The notes beneath the pieces are model-generated. The model saw nothing but the letters and a program-made list of their open reading frames with translations. It did not search any database and was not told the origin of the DNA. A stretch of 64,000 nt of DNA from Streptomyces venezuelae (GTDB taxonomy: Bacteria; Actinomycetota; Actinomycetes; Streptomycetales; Streptomycetaceae), in contig NZ_CP029190.1 in assembly GCF_008642295.1 (NCBI RefSeq), forward strand, positions 4,633,501 through 4,697,500. The letters run 5' to 3'. The first letter of the stretch is position 1; each line of letters opens with the position of its first letter. Shown one piece after another: positions 42,943 through 54,399 of this stretch. Both the position numbers and the translations under genes were made by a program.

Positions 42943-45450
42943 TCAGTGCCGGTCGCGCCCGCCCGGCAGCCCGAGCTCGAACCAGACGACCTTTCCACTG
43001 CTCAGCCGGGTCGCACCCCAGCGCCGGGCCATCCGGTTCACCAGGAACAGGCCGCGCCCGCCCTCGTCGGTGTCCCGGGCCCGCCGCTGCCGGGGCAGCT
43101 GCGGGGAGTCGTCCCCGACCTCGCAGCGCAGTACGTCCGTCCGCAGCAGACGCAGCGTCACCGGCCGCTCCGCGTACCGGACGGCATTGGTCACCACCTC
43201 GCTGACCAGCAGCTCCAGCGAATCGGTCAGCTCCTCCAGACCCCACCGGGACAGCGCCCGGCGGGCGAACCGGCGGGCCCGGCCGGGAGCCGTCTCCTCC
43301 GGGTCGAGGAACCAGTACGCCACATCACTGGGCGCGATCCCGTCGAAGCGGGCGGCGAGCAGCGCGATGTCGTCGTCCCGGTCGCCGGGTCCCAGCATGT
43401 CGAGCACGTCGTCGCAGAGGGCCTCCAGCGGCGGCGGATGGTCCAGGCCGGTCAGCTGGGCGGTGGCCGCCAGCCGTTCCCGCAGCTGCTCGATCCCGGT
43501 CCACACGTCCCGGAGCCGGGACTCCACCAGGCCGTCGGTGTACAGCAGCAGGGTGGCCCCGGCCGGTGCGTCCAGCTCGACGGCCTCGAAGTCGACCCCG
43601 CCGACTCCGATGGGCGCGCCCGGCGGCACCCGGAGCACCTCGGCACGGCCGCCGAGGTGCAGCAGCACCGGCGGCGGGTGTCCCGCGTTGGCGATGGTGA
43701 TCCGGTGCGAGACCGGGTCGTACACGGCGTACAGGCAGGTCGCCATCCGGTCCGAACCCAGCCGCTGGGCCTGCTCGTCGAGGTGGTGCAGGACCTCGCC
43801 GGGCGGCAGGTCCAGCTGGGCCAGGGTCTGGGCGGTGGTCCGCAGCTGGCCCATGATCGCGGCGGAGGTCATGGAATGGCCCATGACGTCGCCGACCACC
43901 AGCGCGACCCGGCTGCCGGGCAGCGGTATGGCGTCGTACCAGTCGCCGCCGACCCGGGCGGTCTCGGCGGCCGGCAGGTACCGGGAGGCCAGCCGCACCC
44001 CGGTCGGCTGCGGCAGCGAGTCCGGCAGCATGGTGCGCTGCAGCTCGTCGGCGATGTAGGCCTCGCGGCCGTACAGCACCGCCTTGTCGATGCCGAGTGC
44101 GGTGTGGGTGGCCAGCTGGGCGGCGACCAGCAGGTCGTTGGGCTCGAACGCGGGCCGCTCCGGGCTGCGCAGGAACACGGCGGCACCGATCACCCGCCGC
44201 CGGCCGCGCAGCGGCGCCAGTACGGCACGCTGGCCGCGCGGCACCGGATGGTCGGCGCCGAGCAGCTCGGGCAGCGCGGCCCGGGCCGCGGCGGAGGACC
44301 CGAACACGGGCCGTACGCCGCGCAGCACCTCGGCGAGCGCCCCGCCGGGCCGGATCTCGCACAGCTCGGCGGCGGGCAGGTCGCCCTGCGGGCCGAGGAG
44401 GGGGAGCTGGCTGAAGTCGAGCTCGCCGGCGGCCCCCGTGGCCGCCGCGGTCCCGGTGGCTTCCAGCCCGCTGCCGAGTTCGTCGATCGGCCGCAGCCGG
44501 TCGGTGCGGCGCAGCCTTAAGACGACGGGGCCGACCGGCCGTTCGTCGCCGACCGGGAGCGGATCGCGCAGGTAGACGAGGATCGCGTCGGAGAAGGTCG
44601 GCACGGTGGCCCGGCACAGGCCGAGCACGATCTCGTCGAGGTCGATGCCGCGGGCGATCCGCCGGGTCGCGGCGCCCACGAAGCGCAGCCGGTCGCCCTC
44701 GCGGCGGGCGGCCGTGACATCGGCAGCGGCCGGTATGGCGCCCCCGGCACCCGAGCCCGTGGCGCCGACCGCCGCCGCGGCACCGGCCGGTGACGGTCCG
44801 TCGGGCAGCTCCGGGCCCGGACCCGGGCGGTCCGGGCCGGCCGCGGGTCCGGCGGCGGAGCCGGCCGCGGAGGCGGCGGCATGCGCGGCTGCCGGGGTAC
44901 GGGCGGCTGCCGTCCCGCCGCGCGGGCCCGGCAGACCGGCCTGGGCGGCCTTCCGGGCGGCTGCGGCGTCACGGGCCTGCCGGGCGGCCTCCGCACGGCC
45001 GCGGTGGCCGCCGCCGGGGGTTCCGCCGGCCGGCCGGGATGCCGGGACCGTCTCGGGGCCGGGCTCCGGGCCGTCGGTGCCGCCGGGAGTCGCCCGGGCC
45101 GCCTCGGGGGCCGCTCCGGAAGCCGCGCCCCGGCCCGGGCCGGGGCCGGCGCCCGCGGCCGGGCCCGCAGCCGCGTCCTGGGCGAGCCCGTCGCGGGCCC
45201 GCGCTCCGGCCGGATCGTCGTCGGCCGGGGCCGGGGCCTTTCCGTGGCCGAGGTCGCCGGGGTCGACCGGGCCGGCCCGGTCGCTGCGGCTGCCCGGCCC
45301 GGTGGTGCCCGGCATGCTCTGCGCGCCCACGGCGGAGCCGGGCGCGGCCTGGCCCCGCGCACCCCGCCGCGCCCGCCGCGGCCCGGGCACGTCGGAGCTG
45401 CCCGCCGCGGCAGGCTGCGGGCCGTCGTGGGACGTGGGGTACTCCGTCAC
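42943..45450 (-). CDS. SpoIIE-type PP2C phosphatase with GAF and anti-sigma kinase domains, TTA codon
   Basis: An 835-residue signalling protein. The GTG at 45450 is taken as start, giving MTEYPTSHDGPQ. Residues 10-240 are Ala/Pro/Gly/Arg-rich and look disordered. A GAF-like domain follows (LRFVGAATRRIARGIDLDEIVLGLC to about 480). The PP2C/SpoIIE domain has ETARVGGDWYDAIPLPG and VVGDVMGHSMTSAAIMGQLR. The C-terminal HATPase_c_2 domain (from about 700) has LLVSEVVTNAVRYA and GGRGLFLVNRMARRWG. Such proteins act on anti-anti-sigma factors. Leu311 is a TTA codon (44518-44520, in frame), so translation should depend on bldA. Confidence 0.93.
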   Translation of the reverse strand: MTEYPTSHDGPQPAAAGSSDVPGPRRARRGARGQAAPGSAVGAQSMPGTTGPGSRSDRAGPVDPGDLGHGKAPAPADDDPAGARARDGLAQDAAAGPAAGAGPGPGRGAASGAAPEAARATPGGTDGPEPGPETVPASRPAGGTPGGGHRGRAEAARQARDAAAARKAAQAGLPGPRGGTAAARTPAAAHAAASAAGSAAGPAAGPDRPGPGPELPDGPSPAGAAAAVGATGSGAGGAIPAAADVTAARREGDRLRFVGAATRRIARGIDLDEIVLGLCRATVPTFSDAILVYLRDPLPVGDERPVGPVVLRLRRTDRLRPIDELGSGLEATGTAAATGAAGELDFSQLPLLGPQGDLPAAELCEIRPGGALAEVLRGVRPVFGSSAAARAALPELLGADHPVPRGQRAVLAPLRGRRRVIGAAVFLRSPERPAFEPNDLLVAAQLATHTALGIDKAVLYGREAYIADELQRTMLPDSLPQPTGVRLASRYLPAAETARVGGDWYDAIPLPGSRVALVVGDVMGHSMTSAAIMGQLRTTAQTLAQLDLPPGEVLHHLDEQAQRLGSDRMATCLYAVYDPVSHRITIANAGHPPPVLLHLGGRAEVLRVPPGAPIGVGGVDFEAVELDAPAGATLLLYTDGLVESRLRDVWTGIEQLRERLAATAQLTGLDHPPPLEALCDDVLDMLGPGDRDDDIALLAARFDGIAPSDVAYWFLDPEETAPGRARRFARRALSRWGLEELTDSLELLVSEVVTNAVRYAERPVTLRLLRTDVLRCEVGDDSPQLPRQRRARDTDEGGRGLFLVNRMARRWGATRLSSGKVVWFELGLPGGRDRH

Positions 45451-45649
45451 GCGTGGAATTCCGTCCGTTTGCGCTCGATGTGCGCTGCACTCAACTCGGT
45501 CAGTCGCGGTATACCCGCTCAGCGGCGAGGGCACCGTCACCCTCGGGTACCGCGTCCCGCTCGTTACCAAGTCCCGCGCGCAGCATGACAATTACGCAGC
45601 CTTGCGGAGGACGATCCTACGTTTGAACCCCGGGGGCGCATCAAGGGTC

Positions 45650-46339
45650 TCATGAGGTCATATGCGCCGGGGTGCGGTCCCAGCCTTCGGGCAGAACCGG
45701 AACGTCCCAGCTCGGATCGGGTCTCCAGTCCTGCCAGCCGGAGGAAAACGGCGGTCCCCAGGCCTTGATCAGGTCCACCGCGGCACGGCCCGCCGCTCGG
45801 ACCCCGGCCGCTTCCTCCGGGCCGATCAGCCCGGACCGCTGGGCCTGCGCGAACTCGTCCTCGTCCCGCCACAGCCAGGTGCGGTCCGGGTAGACGGAGA
45901 TGTCGAGGAAGTGGTCCTCGGAGTCCACCCCGCCGTCCCACCGCACCCGCGGCGACTCGAGGTTCACGTACCAGCTGCGGAACTCCCAGTCGTCACCCCA
46001 GAACAGCCACACCGACCACGGGTCGGCGGGTCTGGCCAGTTTCAGTACCCCGCCCCCGAACCACTGCGAGCGGGCCGTGGTGCGCGGGGCGGTGTACCGG
46101 GTGGCGAGCGGTTCCTCGTGCACCGGAGTGCCGTCGGCCAGGACGGGTTTGACGCATTCGGTCCCCGGGGCCATCCACACGGCCAGCAGCTCGTCCGTGT
46201 CCTGGACCACGGTGACCGGCCGGCAGATGTGCACCCGGCCCCTCAGGCCGGGCGCATGGTCGCGGTAGCGCCAGAGGATGTGCTCCCCGGGCGCCCAGTG
46301 CGTGCCGTGCGTCGCGTCCCGCGCGTCGGTACCTGTCAT
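45650..46339 (-). CDS. DUF402 protein (FomD-like fold)
   Basis: A 229-residue protein of the DUF402 family. The barrel is recognisable: GEHILWRYR, VLKLARPADPWSVWLFWGDDWEFRSWYVNLESP, then DHFLDISVYPDRTWLWRDEDEF, with the acidic cluster (DSEDHFLDISVYPD) that binds a metal in relatives acting on nucleotide diphosphates. It lies upstream of and on the same strand as the phosphatase gene, but 200 bases away. Substrate unknown. Confidence 0.85.
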   Translation of the reverse strand: MTGTDARDATHGTHWAPGEHILWRYRDHAPGLRGRVHICRPVTVVQDTDELLAVWMAPGTECVKPVLADGTPVHEEPLATRYTAPRTTARSQWFGGGVLKLARPADPWSVWLFWGDDWEFRSWYVNLESPRVRWDGGVDSEDHFLDISVYPDRTWLWRDEDEFAQAQRSGLIGPEEAAGVRAAGRAAVDLIKAWGPPFSSGWQDWRPDPSWDVPVLPEGWDRTPAHMTS

Positions 46340-46430
46340 GCGCAGATCTTAGGGCGGGGTTTCGGGGACCCGCTGCGGTGCAGGTCACGGTCGGGTTCGG
46401 GCCGAGAAATGACCGAAATCAGGCCCCCGC

Positions 46431-47831
46431 TCAGGGGTGGGTCATCCGCAGCACGTCAAGGGCCCGGTCGAGCTCCTCCAGGGTGAGGTCGCCGCGCTCG
46501 ATGTAGCCGGATTCGAGCACCACCTCCCGGATCGTCTTCCGTTCCGCGAGCGACCTCTTGGCGACCTTGGCCGCCTCCTCGTATCCGATGTACCGGTTCA
46601 GGGGGGTCACCACGGAGGGCGAGGACTCGGCGTACTCCCTGGCCCGGTCCGCGTTCGCGGTGATTCCGGCGACCGTCCGGTCGGCCAGCAGGCGGCTCGC
46701 CGCGCCGAGCAGGCGTACGGATTCCAGCAGGTTGCGGGCCATCACGGGGAGCATCACATTGAGTTCGAAATTGCCGGACGCGCCCGCCACGGTGAGCGTG
46801 GTGTCGTTCCCGGTCACCTGCGCGGCGACCATGAGGACGGCCTCCGGGACCACCGGATTGACCTTTCCGGGCATGATCGAGGACCCCGGCTGGAGATCCG
46901 GCAGATTGATTTCGGCCAATCCGGTGCGCGGTCCGGAGGCCATCCAGCGGAGGTCGTTGCAGATCTTGGTGAGCGAGACCGCGATGGTCCGGAGCATGCC
47001 GGAGGTCTCCACCAGCGCGTCCCGCGCGCCCTGGGCCTCGAAGTGGTTCCGGGCCTCGGTGAGCGGCAGTCCGGTGGCCGCGGCCACTTCGGCGATCACG
47101 GCCGCGGAGAATCCGGGCGGGGTGTTGATACCGGTGCCGACGGCGGTCCCGCCCAGCGGCAGCTCGGCGAGCCGGGGCAGCACGGCGTGCAGCCGCTCGA
47201 CCCCGTAGCGGATCTGGGCGGCGTACCCGCCGAACTCCTGTCCCAGGGTGACCGGCGTGGCGTCCATCAGATGCGTACGGCCGGCCTTGACCACGTCGGC
47301 GAACTCGGCCGACTTGTCCTCCAGCGCGGTGGCGAGGTGCTCCAGGGCGGGGATCAGCTCACCCGTGACGGCCGCGGTGGCGGCGATGTGGACGGAAGAG
47401 GGAAATACGTCGTTGGAGCTCTGCGAGGCGTTGACGTGGTCGTTGGGATGGACCTCGCGACCGAGCCGCTCGGTCGCCAGGGTCGCGATCACCTCGTTGG
47501 CGTTCATGTTGGAGGAGGTGCCGGAGCCGGTCTGGAAGACGTCCACCGGAAAGTGCTCGTCCCAGCGGCCTTCGGCCACCTCCGCCGCGGCGCCCGCGAC
47601 GGCCTCGCCGGTCTCCGGGTCGAGAACCCCGAGCCGGACGTTGACCCGGGCGGCGGCGGCCTTGATCTCGGCCAGGGCGGCGATGTGGGCGCGCTCCAGG
47701 CGCTGCCCGGAGATCGGGAAGTTCTCCACCGCCCGCTGGGTCTGGGCGCGCCACCGGGCGTGGGCGGGAACCCGTACTTCGCCCATGGAGTCGTGTTCGA
47801 TGCGGAACTGCGGGAGCTGGTCGTCGGTCAT
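46431..47831 (-). CDS. fumC: Class II fumarate hydratase FumC
   Basis: A 466-residue iron-independent fumarase of the TCA cycle. The ATG at 47831 follows AGGAGG. The superfamily signature [11 protein letters not shown] is intact, and the segments [17 protein letters not shown] and [14 protein letters not shown] build the active site. Length and order match FumC rather than aspartase or argininosuccinate lyase. A class I fumarase gene lies 3.5 kb away. It is divergent from the SGNH-lectin gene. Confidence 0.95.
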   Translation of the reverse strand: MTDDQLPQFRIEHDSMGEVRVPAHARWRAQTQRAVENFPISGQRLERAHIAALAEIKAAAARVNVRLGVLDPETGEAVAGAAAEVAEGRWDEHFPVDVFQTGSGTSSNMNANEVIATLATERLGREVHPNDHVNASQSSNDVFPSSVHIAATAAVTGELIPALEHLATALEDKSAEFADVVKAGRTHLMDATPVTLGQEFGGYAAQIRYGVERLHAVLPRLAELPLGGTAVGTGINTPPGFSAAVIAEVAAATGLPLTEARNHFEAQGARDALVETSGMLRTIAVSLTKICNDLRWMASGPRTGLAEINLPDLQPGSSIMPGKVNPVVPEAVLMVAAQVTGNDTTLTVAGASGNFELNVMLPVMARNLLESVRLLGAASRLLADRTVAGITANADRAREYAESSPSVVTPLNRYIGYEEAAKVAKRSLAERKTIREVVLESGYIERGDLTLEELDRALDVLRMTHP

Positions 47832-47938
47832 ATGTGGGGCCTCCTCAAAAAGTTGAGCAATTGTCGTGTTCGAAGTGTTCCCAACTCCCCTACCGGCCAG
47901 TAAATACCCGGGGTAACACTGACACCGGGGAGGCGTCC

Positions 47939-49462
47939 ATGGCGCATACGACACCCAGACTCAGATCTACCTTCGCCGCCCTCGCGGCGTTCGCGGCTGC
48001 CCTCGGGGGCATGACCGCCATCACCCCCATGGCCCAGGCGGCACCCGTGCCCGCCGCGGCCGTCACCTCGCTCTCACCGGAACTGGAGGCCATCCGGGCC
48101 GCCGAAGCGGTGAAGATCTACGGTGACTCCGCGATCCGTCCGATGGACCAGCGCAAGACCGGGCTCATCTCGCTCGGCGACAGCGAGATCTCGGGCGAGG
48201 GCGTGGGCAACTACGACCCGCCGACCAACACGCCGGACAACCAGTGCCACCGGTCACCGGAGACCGCGATCCACCGGACCGGAATCCAGGCCGACCTCAC
48301 CTTCAACGTGGCCTGTTCCGGCGCCTACACGGGCAATATCCGGATCGGCGGCCACAAGCAGTGGGCCGACGAGCTGGTGCAGAGCGACAGCCTCGCCATC
48401 AAGGCCCGCAACACGAAGATCAAGATGGTGCTGCTGGTCGCCGGGGCCAACGACGACCTCCAGTTCGGGCCGGTGATGACCGACTGCGTGACCCGCTGGG
48501 TGCTCAGCCAGGGCACCTGCGAACCGAAGTACGCCCCCGGCTGGCAGGCCCGGGTCGACGGCCTCCGGCCCAAGGTCGAGGCGACCGTCGCCGACCTCAG
48601 GACCGTCATGCGCGACGCCGGCTACGCCGACTCCGACTACAAGCTGGTCGTGATGGGCTACCCCAGCCCCATCGGCCCCGACTTCCACGACAACCCCGAC
48701 TTCCCCGGCAAGCTGCCGGGCGGCTGCGCGGGCTACGACTCCGACGCCACCTGGGGCCGCAACCACGCCGTGCCCGCCTTCGAGAAGGGCATGCGGGAGG
48801 CCGCCCGCAACTCCGGCGCGATCTACCTGGACAACTCGCGGCTGTTCCACGGCCACGAGGTGTGCATGGAGAACACCTGGGCCCGCGGCCTCTACCTGGA
48901 CCTCGGGGATCACTTCCCCTGGGACGAGCACACCGCCCGCCAGTCCTTCCACCCCAACGCCCGCGGCCACGCGGCCTTCGCCTCCTGCCTCACCCAGCTC
49001 TACGCCTCCGGGCTGCGCGAGGCCTCCTGCGCCGACCCGGCCTCCACCGGCACCCCGGTGCTCACCGCCGGAGCCTGGGACGACCTCTACAAGCCGCTGA
49101 AGAACCAGGCGACGGGCACCTGCCTGGACGCCAAGGGCGGAGCCAGCGCCAACGGCACCGCGGTCCTGGGCTGGGACTGCCACGGCGGTCGCAACCAGGG
49201 CTGGTGGTACGACGGCACGCAGCAGTCGGTGCACCTCGAACTCACCCACGACCGCTGCCTGGACGCACCGGGCGCCGCCTACGGTGCGGGCACCGCCCTG
49301 ATCATCTGGAACTGCCACGGCGGCGCCAACCAGAACTTCGTCCGCGACGGAGCCACCCTCCGGCCGGCCGCCGCCCCGGGCATGTGCCTCACGCTCGCGG
49401 CGCCGAAGGAACCGCTCCGGCTCCAGCCCTGCAACGGCTCCGCGAACCAGAGCTTCGCGTAA
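47939..49462 (+). CDS. Secreted SGNH hydrolase with C-terminal ricin-type lectin
   Basis: A 507-residue exported esterase/lipase. The ATG at 47939 follows GGGGAGG. A signal peptide (1-35, ending AQA|APV) is followed by the SGNH domain (about 70-365). Its blocks are visible: [12 protein letters not shown] with nucleophile Ser, VAGANDDL (block III), and [12 protein letters not shown] with the catalytic His. The C-terminal ricin B-type beta-trefoil (about 385-507) has three repeats with QGWW, NQNF and NQSF ends. The lectin should hold the enzyme on a polysaccharide. A hairpin terminator follows. Confidence 0.92.
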   Translation: MAHTTPRLRSTFAALAAFAAALGGMTAITPMAQAAPVPAAAVTSLSPELEAIRAAEAVKIYGDSAIRPMDQRKTGLISLGDSEISGEGVGNYDPPTNTPDNQCHRSPETAIHRTGIQADLTFNVACSGAYTGNIRIGGHKQWADELVQSDSLAIKARNTKIKMVLLVAGANDDLQFGPVMTDCVTRWVLSQGTCEPKYAPGWQARVDGLRPKVEATVADLRTVMRDAGYADSDYKLVVMGYPSPIGPDFHDNPDFPGKLPGGCAGYDSDATWGRNHAVPAFEKGMREAARNSGAIYLDNSRLFHGHEVCMENTWARGLYLDLGDHFPWDEHTARQSFHPNARGHAAFASCLTQLYASGLREASCADPASTGTPVLTAGAWDDLYKPLKNQATGTCLDAKGGASANGTAVLGWDCHGGRNQGWWYDGTQQSVHLELTHDRCLDAPGAAYGAGTALIIWNCHGGANQNFVRDGATLRPAAAPGMCLTLAAPKEPLRLQPCNGSANQSFA

Positions 49463-49485
49463 CCGCCCGCCCCCGTACACCCCCC

Positions 49486-49515
49486 ACATCCGGCCGGCGC
49501 ACCCCGGCCGGATGT
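49486..49515. terminator. Bidirectional hairpin after the SGNH-lectin gene
   Basis: Perfect 12-base stem ACATCCGGCCGG with CCGGCCGGATGT and a 6-base loop, between convergent genes. Confidence 0.8.
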
Positions 49516-49532
49516 CCCGTTTCCCGGGGTCC

Positions 49533-50159
49533 CTACCGAGGCTGGGGCGCCAGCGGAGCCGCGGCCACCGAGAACCCGCCCTCGACGACCCGGGCGAAGG
49601 CCGCCGGAGCCATGCAGGTCCCGGTGTCGGGCTGCACGAGCTTGCCCTCCACCACGTGGGCGTTGCCCACGCCCCAGGAGAAGCCCAGCCGGTCCGGCTC
49701 CCGGCCGCGACCGTCCTCGATGCTGATGCCGATCCGCTCGCCCGCCGTCCCGACGTTCGAGGTCTCGACGACGGCGGTCAGGGTGGCCGACCGGTTGCCC
49801 GTGACAAGGCAGTCCACCCGGGCCTCGGACACGGCGGTGAACTCCTTGCCGTCCTCCGTCTCGGAGGCGGGCACCCGGTGATGGATCGTCACCCGGCCGC
49901 GGGCGTCGGTGGGCGAGCCCTTCTCCAGCTTCGTGCCCGGGTACCCCCTGCTCCACGGCGCGCCCTCGGCCTCGACCGTGAACCGGATCTCGTGGGTGGC
50001 GGAGTACGGGTAGAAGATCCGTCCCCCGCCGTGCACCGAGGCGGTACGCGCGGTCGCGTCGGCCGGCGCGCCCGGCGCGCCCGGCGCGGGGGCGGCGGCC
50101 ACCAGCGAGGCGACGGCGGCCAGTGCGGCGACGGGCAGGGCGACGGTACGGATACGCAT
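49533..50159 (-). CDS. Secreted protein of unknown function
   Basis: A 208-residue exported protein starting at ATG 50159. The signal peptide ends near AAAPAPG (residue 27). The mature part contains HGGGRIFYPYSATHEIRFTVEAEG and later DCLVTGNRSATLTAVVETSNVG, a beta-sandwich-like pattern with two Cys (DCLV and GTCMAP). This resembles a group of small secreted actinobacterial proteins without assigned function. It is monocistronic and convergent with the SGNH-lectin gene. Confidence 0.78.
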   Translation of the reverse strand: MRIRTVALPVAALAAVASLVAAAPAPGAPGAPADATARTASVHGGGRIFYPYSATHEIRFTVEAEGAPWSRGYPGTKLEKGSPTDARGRVTIHHRVPASETEDGKEFTAVSEARVDCLVTGNRSATLTAVVETSNVGTAGERIGISIEDGRGREPDRLGFSWGVGNAHVVEGKLVQPDTGTCMAPAAFARVVEGGFSVAAAPLAPQPR

Positions 50160-50302
50160 GTGAACTCCCCTGGTCAGGCACCCCGTTCGGGTGTGCCACC
50201 AGCTTCGTCCCGGAGCCCGGCCGACTCCATCTGCCGATCGGCGGACCTGCACCGGCCGCCCTCCGCCGAACGGCAGAGCCCGTCCCGGCTGCGAGCCGGC
50301 TC

Positions 50303-51079
50303 CTACCGTTCGGCGAGCAGCCCGGAGACCAGCTCCCGGACCTCCCGCGGCCGGTTGGTGATCAGCGTGTCCACGCCGAGCCGCAGGCACAACTCCACAT
50401 CCGCGGGCTCGTCCACCGTCCACACCCGCACCCGCAGCCCCTTCGCGTGCAGCCGCGCCACCAGCCCGGGGTCCCGCCGCACCAGCTCGATGCCGGGCCC
50501 GGCATGCCCGGCGAAGGGCGGCCGGACCGGCCGCAGCCGCCGCTCCATCAGGTACACGGCGGGCAGCCCGGGAGCCAGCCGGTGCAACCGGGTCAGCGCG
50601 TTCCGCGAGAAGCTCATCACCTCGACCAGACCACTCGCCCCGTCGGCGAGCCCGTACGCCCGGAGCATCCGTACGAGCTCGGCCTCCAGCCGGCCGCCGG
50701 CCCGGGTCGGGTGCTTGGTCTCGACGGCCAGCCCGACGGGCCGCCCCGCGCCCAGCGCCTCCTGCAGCAGCTCCTCGAAGAGCAGCACCCGCGCTCCCCG
50801 GTGCGGCTCCCCCTTCCAGCCGCCGAAATCGAGCGCGGCCAGCTCCTCGTACGTCAGGGCGGACACCACGCCCCGCCCGTCGGAGGTCCGCTCCACCCGC
50901 CGGTCGTGCACACAGACCAGCCGCCCGTCGGCACTGAGCCGCACATCGCACTCCAGCGCGTCCGCGCCGTCGGCGATGGCCTGCCGGTAGGCGGCGAGGG
51001 TGTGCTCGGGGTGGTCGTGGGAGGCGCCGCGGTGGGCGATGACGCGGACGCCGTTGCGCCCGAGGGTTGCCTGAGTCAT
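50303..51079 (-). CDS. Glycerophosphodiester phosphodiesterase
   Basis: A 258-residue cytoplasmic GDPD that splits glycerophosphodiesters to glycerol 3-phosphate. The start gives MTQATLGRNGVRVIAHRGAS. The catalytic set is complete: HRGASHDHPEHTLAAY (first His and the Glu/Asn-type position), ECDVRLSADGRLVCVHD (Glu-Asp pair and second His), VETKHP and VWTVDEPADV. The lack of a signal peptide favours the UgpQ-like cytoplasmic form. It lies between two fumarase genes on the same strand but with separate spacing. Confidence 0.93.
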   Translation of the reverse strand: MTQATLGRNGVRVIAHRGASHDHPEHTLAAYRQAIADGADALECDVRLSADGRLVCVHDRRVERTSDGRGVVSALTYEELAALDFGGWKGEPHRGARVLLFEELLQEALGAGRPVGLAVETKHPTRAGGRLEAELVRMLRAYGLADGASGLVEVMSFSRNALTRLHRLAPGLPAVYLMERRLRPVRPPFAGHAGPGIELVRRDPGLVARLHAKGLRVRVWTVDEPADVELCLRLGVDTLITNRPREVRELVSGLLAER

Positions 51080-51167
51080 GAGGCAGACGTTAACCGGACA
51101 CGGTGGCCCGGCCGGTGCGCCCGCCGCACGGATGGCGGAACAGTCCGTGACGTTACGCGGCGCTCCG

Positions 51168-51220
51168 CCCACCCCCGTTCCGGGCGCGCTCTGCCGAGGG
51201 CGCTGCCCGACGGGGGTGGG
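51168..51220 (-). terminator. Inverted repeat after the class I fumarase gene
   Basis: CCCACCCCCGT (51168-51178) pairs with ACGGGGGTGGG (51210-51220) as an 11-base stem. The 31-base interior can extend it through GGGC/GCCC. It lies 70-120 bases past the fumarase stop in an otherwise empty 209-base gap. Confidence 0.6.
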
Positions 51221-51288
51221 GCGAAGCCCCGCGAGCGGCTGCGGGGTCACAGGCCCCCGCACCACCGCCCGACCCCGGGGGCCCGGGA

Positions 51289-52953
<1,665 letters not shown>

Positions 52954-53136
52954 TGTGTGGCCATTCCTCACTCGGCAGACAGCACTGACGACCTATTGGC
53001 AGCGCAGTCATCCAGCGTAGGTCCTCGCCCAGGGGCCATGTCTGTGAGGTAAGGCTCACTCACTCGACCTCGGTCGACACGCACGCGACAACAGGGAGCA
53101 GTATCGCGATCTATCGTGTTTGGCTATGCTGGGCGT

Positions 53137-53802
53137 GTGGACCTGGACAAGCACCCCGCCGCCTCTGCTGCTCCCGCCCAAATCCGCGCCTCGGACGCCG
53201 ATCGTGACCGGATCGCGCAGATCCTCGGCGACGCCCTCGCGGAGGGCCGGCTGACCGCCGAGGAACACTCCGAACGCCTGGACGTGCTGTACGCCGTGAA
53301 GACCGTCGGCGAGCTGGACGCGCTGGTCCGGGACCTCCCGGCCGGGGCCGCCGGGCGCCCCGGGGCGTACGGCCCGGCCGGCGGCCTTCCCGCCGGGCCG
53401 CCTGGCGACGACACCGAGAACGTGATCGCGGTGTGCAGCGGCCAGGCCCGCCGCGGCCGGTGGCGGCCGGGCCCGCGGACCCGCGCCGTGGCCGTCATGG
53501 GCGACATCACCCTCGACCTCACCGAAGCGGTGTTCGAGCAGCAGCTCACCGAGATCAACGTGACCTGCATCCTCGGCTCCGCTGAAATCCTGGTGCCGGA
53601 AAACGTCACGCTGCGCGGATTCGGCAATGGCGTCCTCGGCAATTTCGACATCCGCGGGGAGTCCCGCGGCGAGACCGATCCGCAGGCCCCGGTCGTGGTC
53701 GTCCGCGGATTCGCCCTGCTGGGGAGCATCGAGGCCCGCCCCAAACCGGGCGCCCGGCTGGTCGATCTGGCGCACCGGATGCGCCAACGGCACCAGGACT
53801 AG
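53137..53802 (+). CDS. DUF1707 (SHOCT-like) protein
   Basis: A 221-residue protein with the DUF1707 domain at the N-terminus: IRASDADRDRIAQILGDALAEGRLTAEEHSERLDVLYAVKT (about 15-55). The C-terminal half is a DUF2154/cell-wall-active-antibiotic-response-like beta helix (AVMGDITLDLTEAVFEQQLTEINVTCILGSAEILVPENV). No membrane helix is present. The GTG at 53137 has no ribosome site. TATGCT ends six bases upstream, so a leaderless transcript is likely. Confidence 0.85.
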   Translation: MDLDKHPAASAAPAQIRASDADRDRIAQILGDALAEGRLTAEEHSERLDVLYAVKTVGELDALVRDLPAGAAGRPGAYGPAGGLPAGPPGDDTENVIAVCSGQARRGRWRPGPRTRAVAVMGDITLDLTEAVFEQQLTEINVTCILGSAEILVPENVTLRGFGNGVLGNFDIRGESRGETDPQAPVVVVRGFALLGSIEARPKPGARLVDLAHRMRQRHQD

Positions 53803-53914
53803 TTCCCGGCCACTTCCCGGCCGGTTCGCCGCACGGGGTGCATATGGACGCGGACAGCGGGTAGGGACAGGTGCATCGTCTCTCGGCTCGTGAATACGTC
53901 GTCAGGAGTAGACC

Positions 53915-54289
53915 GTGCAGCAACCGCCGCATCAGTCCCTGCAGGTAGCCGCCATTGCTGTGCCGAAGCCGCGGGTGCCGTCCAGGGAAGAGGACGGCCC
54001 ATGGCATGCGGAGGCGGTGTGCCGCCGGGACGAGGCGGGACTGTTCTTCGCCCCTTCCAAAGAGCCGACCGCGGCCCGGCTGTCGCGCGAGGAGGCCGCC
54101 AAGCGGGTCTGCGCCCGCTGCCCCGTCATGGTCGCCTGCCGCGAGCACGCGCTGCTCCAGCCCGAGCCGTACGGGGTGTGGGGCGGCCTCACCGCCGCCG
54201 AGCGCCGGGTGGTGCTGGCGCGGATGCGGAGGCGGGCCGCCGAGCTGCGCCAGAGCCCGGGCGCCGGCCCCATCGCCGCCGCGGGCTGA
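53915..54289 (+). CDS. WhiB-like (Wbl) iron-sulfur transcription factor
   Basis: A 124-residue Wbl protein. The GTG at 53915 has AGGAG six bases upstream. The four cluster-binding Cys are C36, C66, C69 and C75 (AVCRRDE, RVCARCPVMVAC), followed by the GVWGG turn that contacts the housekeeping sigma factor. A basic C-terminal tail (RMRRRAAELR) can touch DNA. Its place beside glpX and the class I fumarase resembles that of wblI in S. coelicolor, which is why I suspect this orthologue. The regulon is unknown. Confidence 0.93.
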   Translation: MQQPPHQSLQVAAIAVPKPRVPSREEDGPWHAEAVCRRDEAGLFFAPSKEPTAARLSREEAAKRVCARCPVMVACREHALLQPEPYGVWGGLTAAERRVVLARMRRRAAELRQSPGAGPIAAAG

Positions 54290-54330
54290 GCGGCGTACGC
54301 ACCCGCCCCGGATCGAGGCGTCTGAGCACG

Positions 54331-54370
54331 ACGAAAGGGCGGTCCCCCCGCACAGGGGACCGCCCTTCGT
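54331..54370. terminator. Hairpin between wbl and glpX
   Basis: ACGAAAGGGCGGTCCCC (54331-54347) pairs with GGGGACCGCCCTTCGT (54355-54370), one bulged base, between convergent genes. Confidence 0.85.
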
Positions 54371-54399
54371 GCGTCGTCGCGCAGCCCTCGGCCTACGGC

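Noticed and set aside
41752..44520. 922-residue plus-strand frame spanning the PBP end and the phosphatase gene
   Set aside because: It is out of frame with the PBP and antisense to the SpoIIE domains, crosses a 15-base terminator hairpin, and has shadow-like Arg/Gly/Pro composition.
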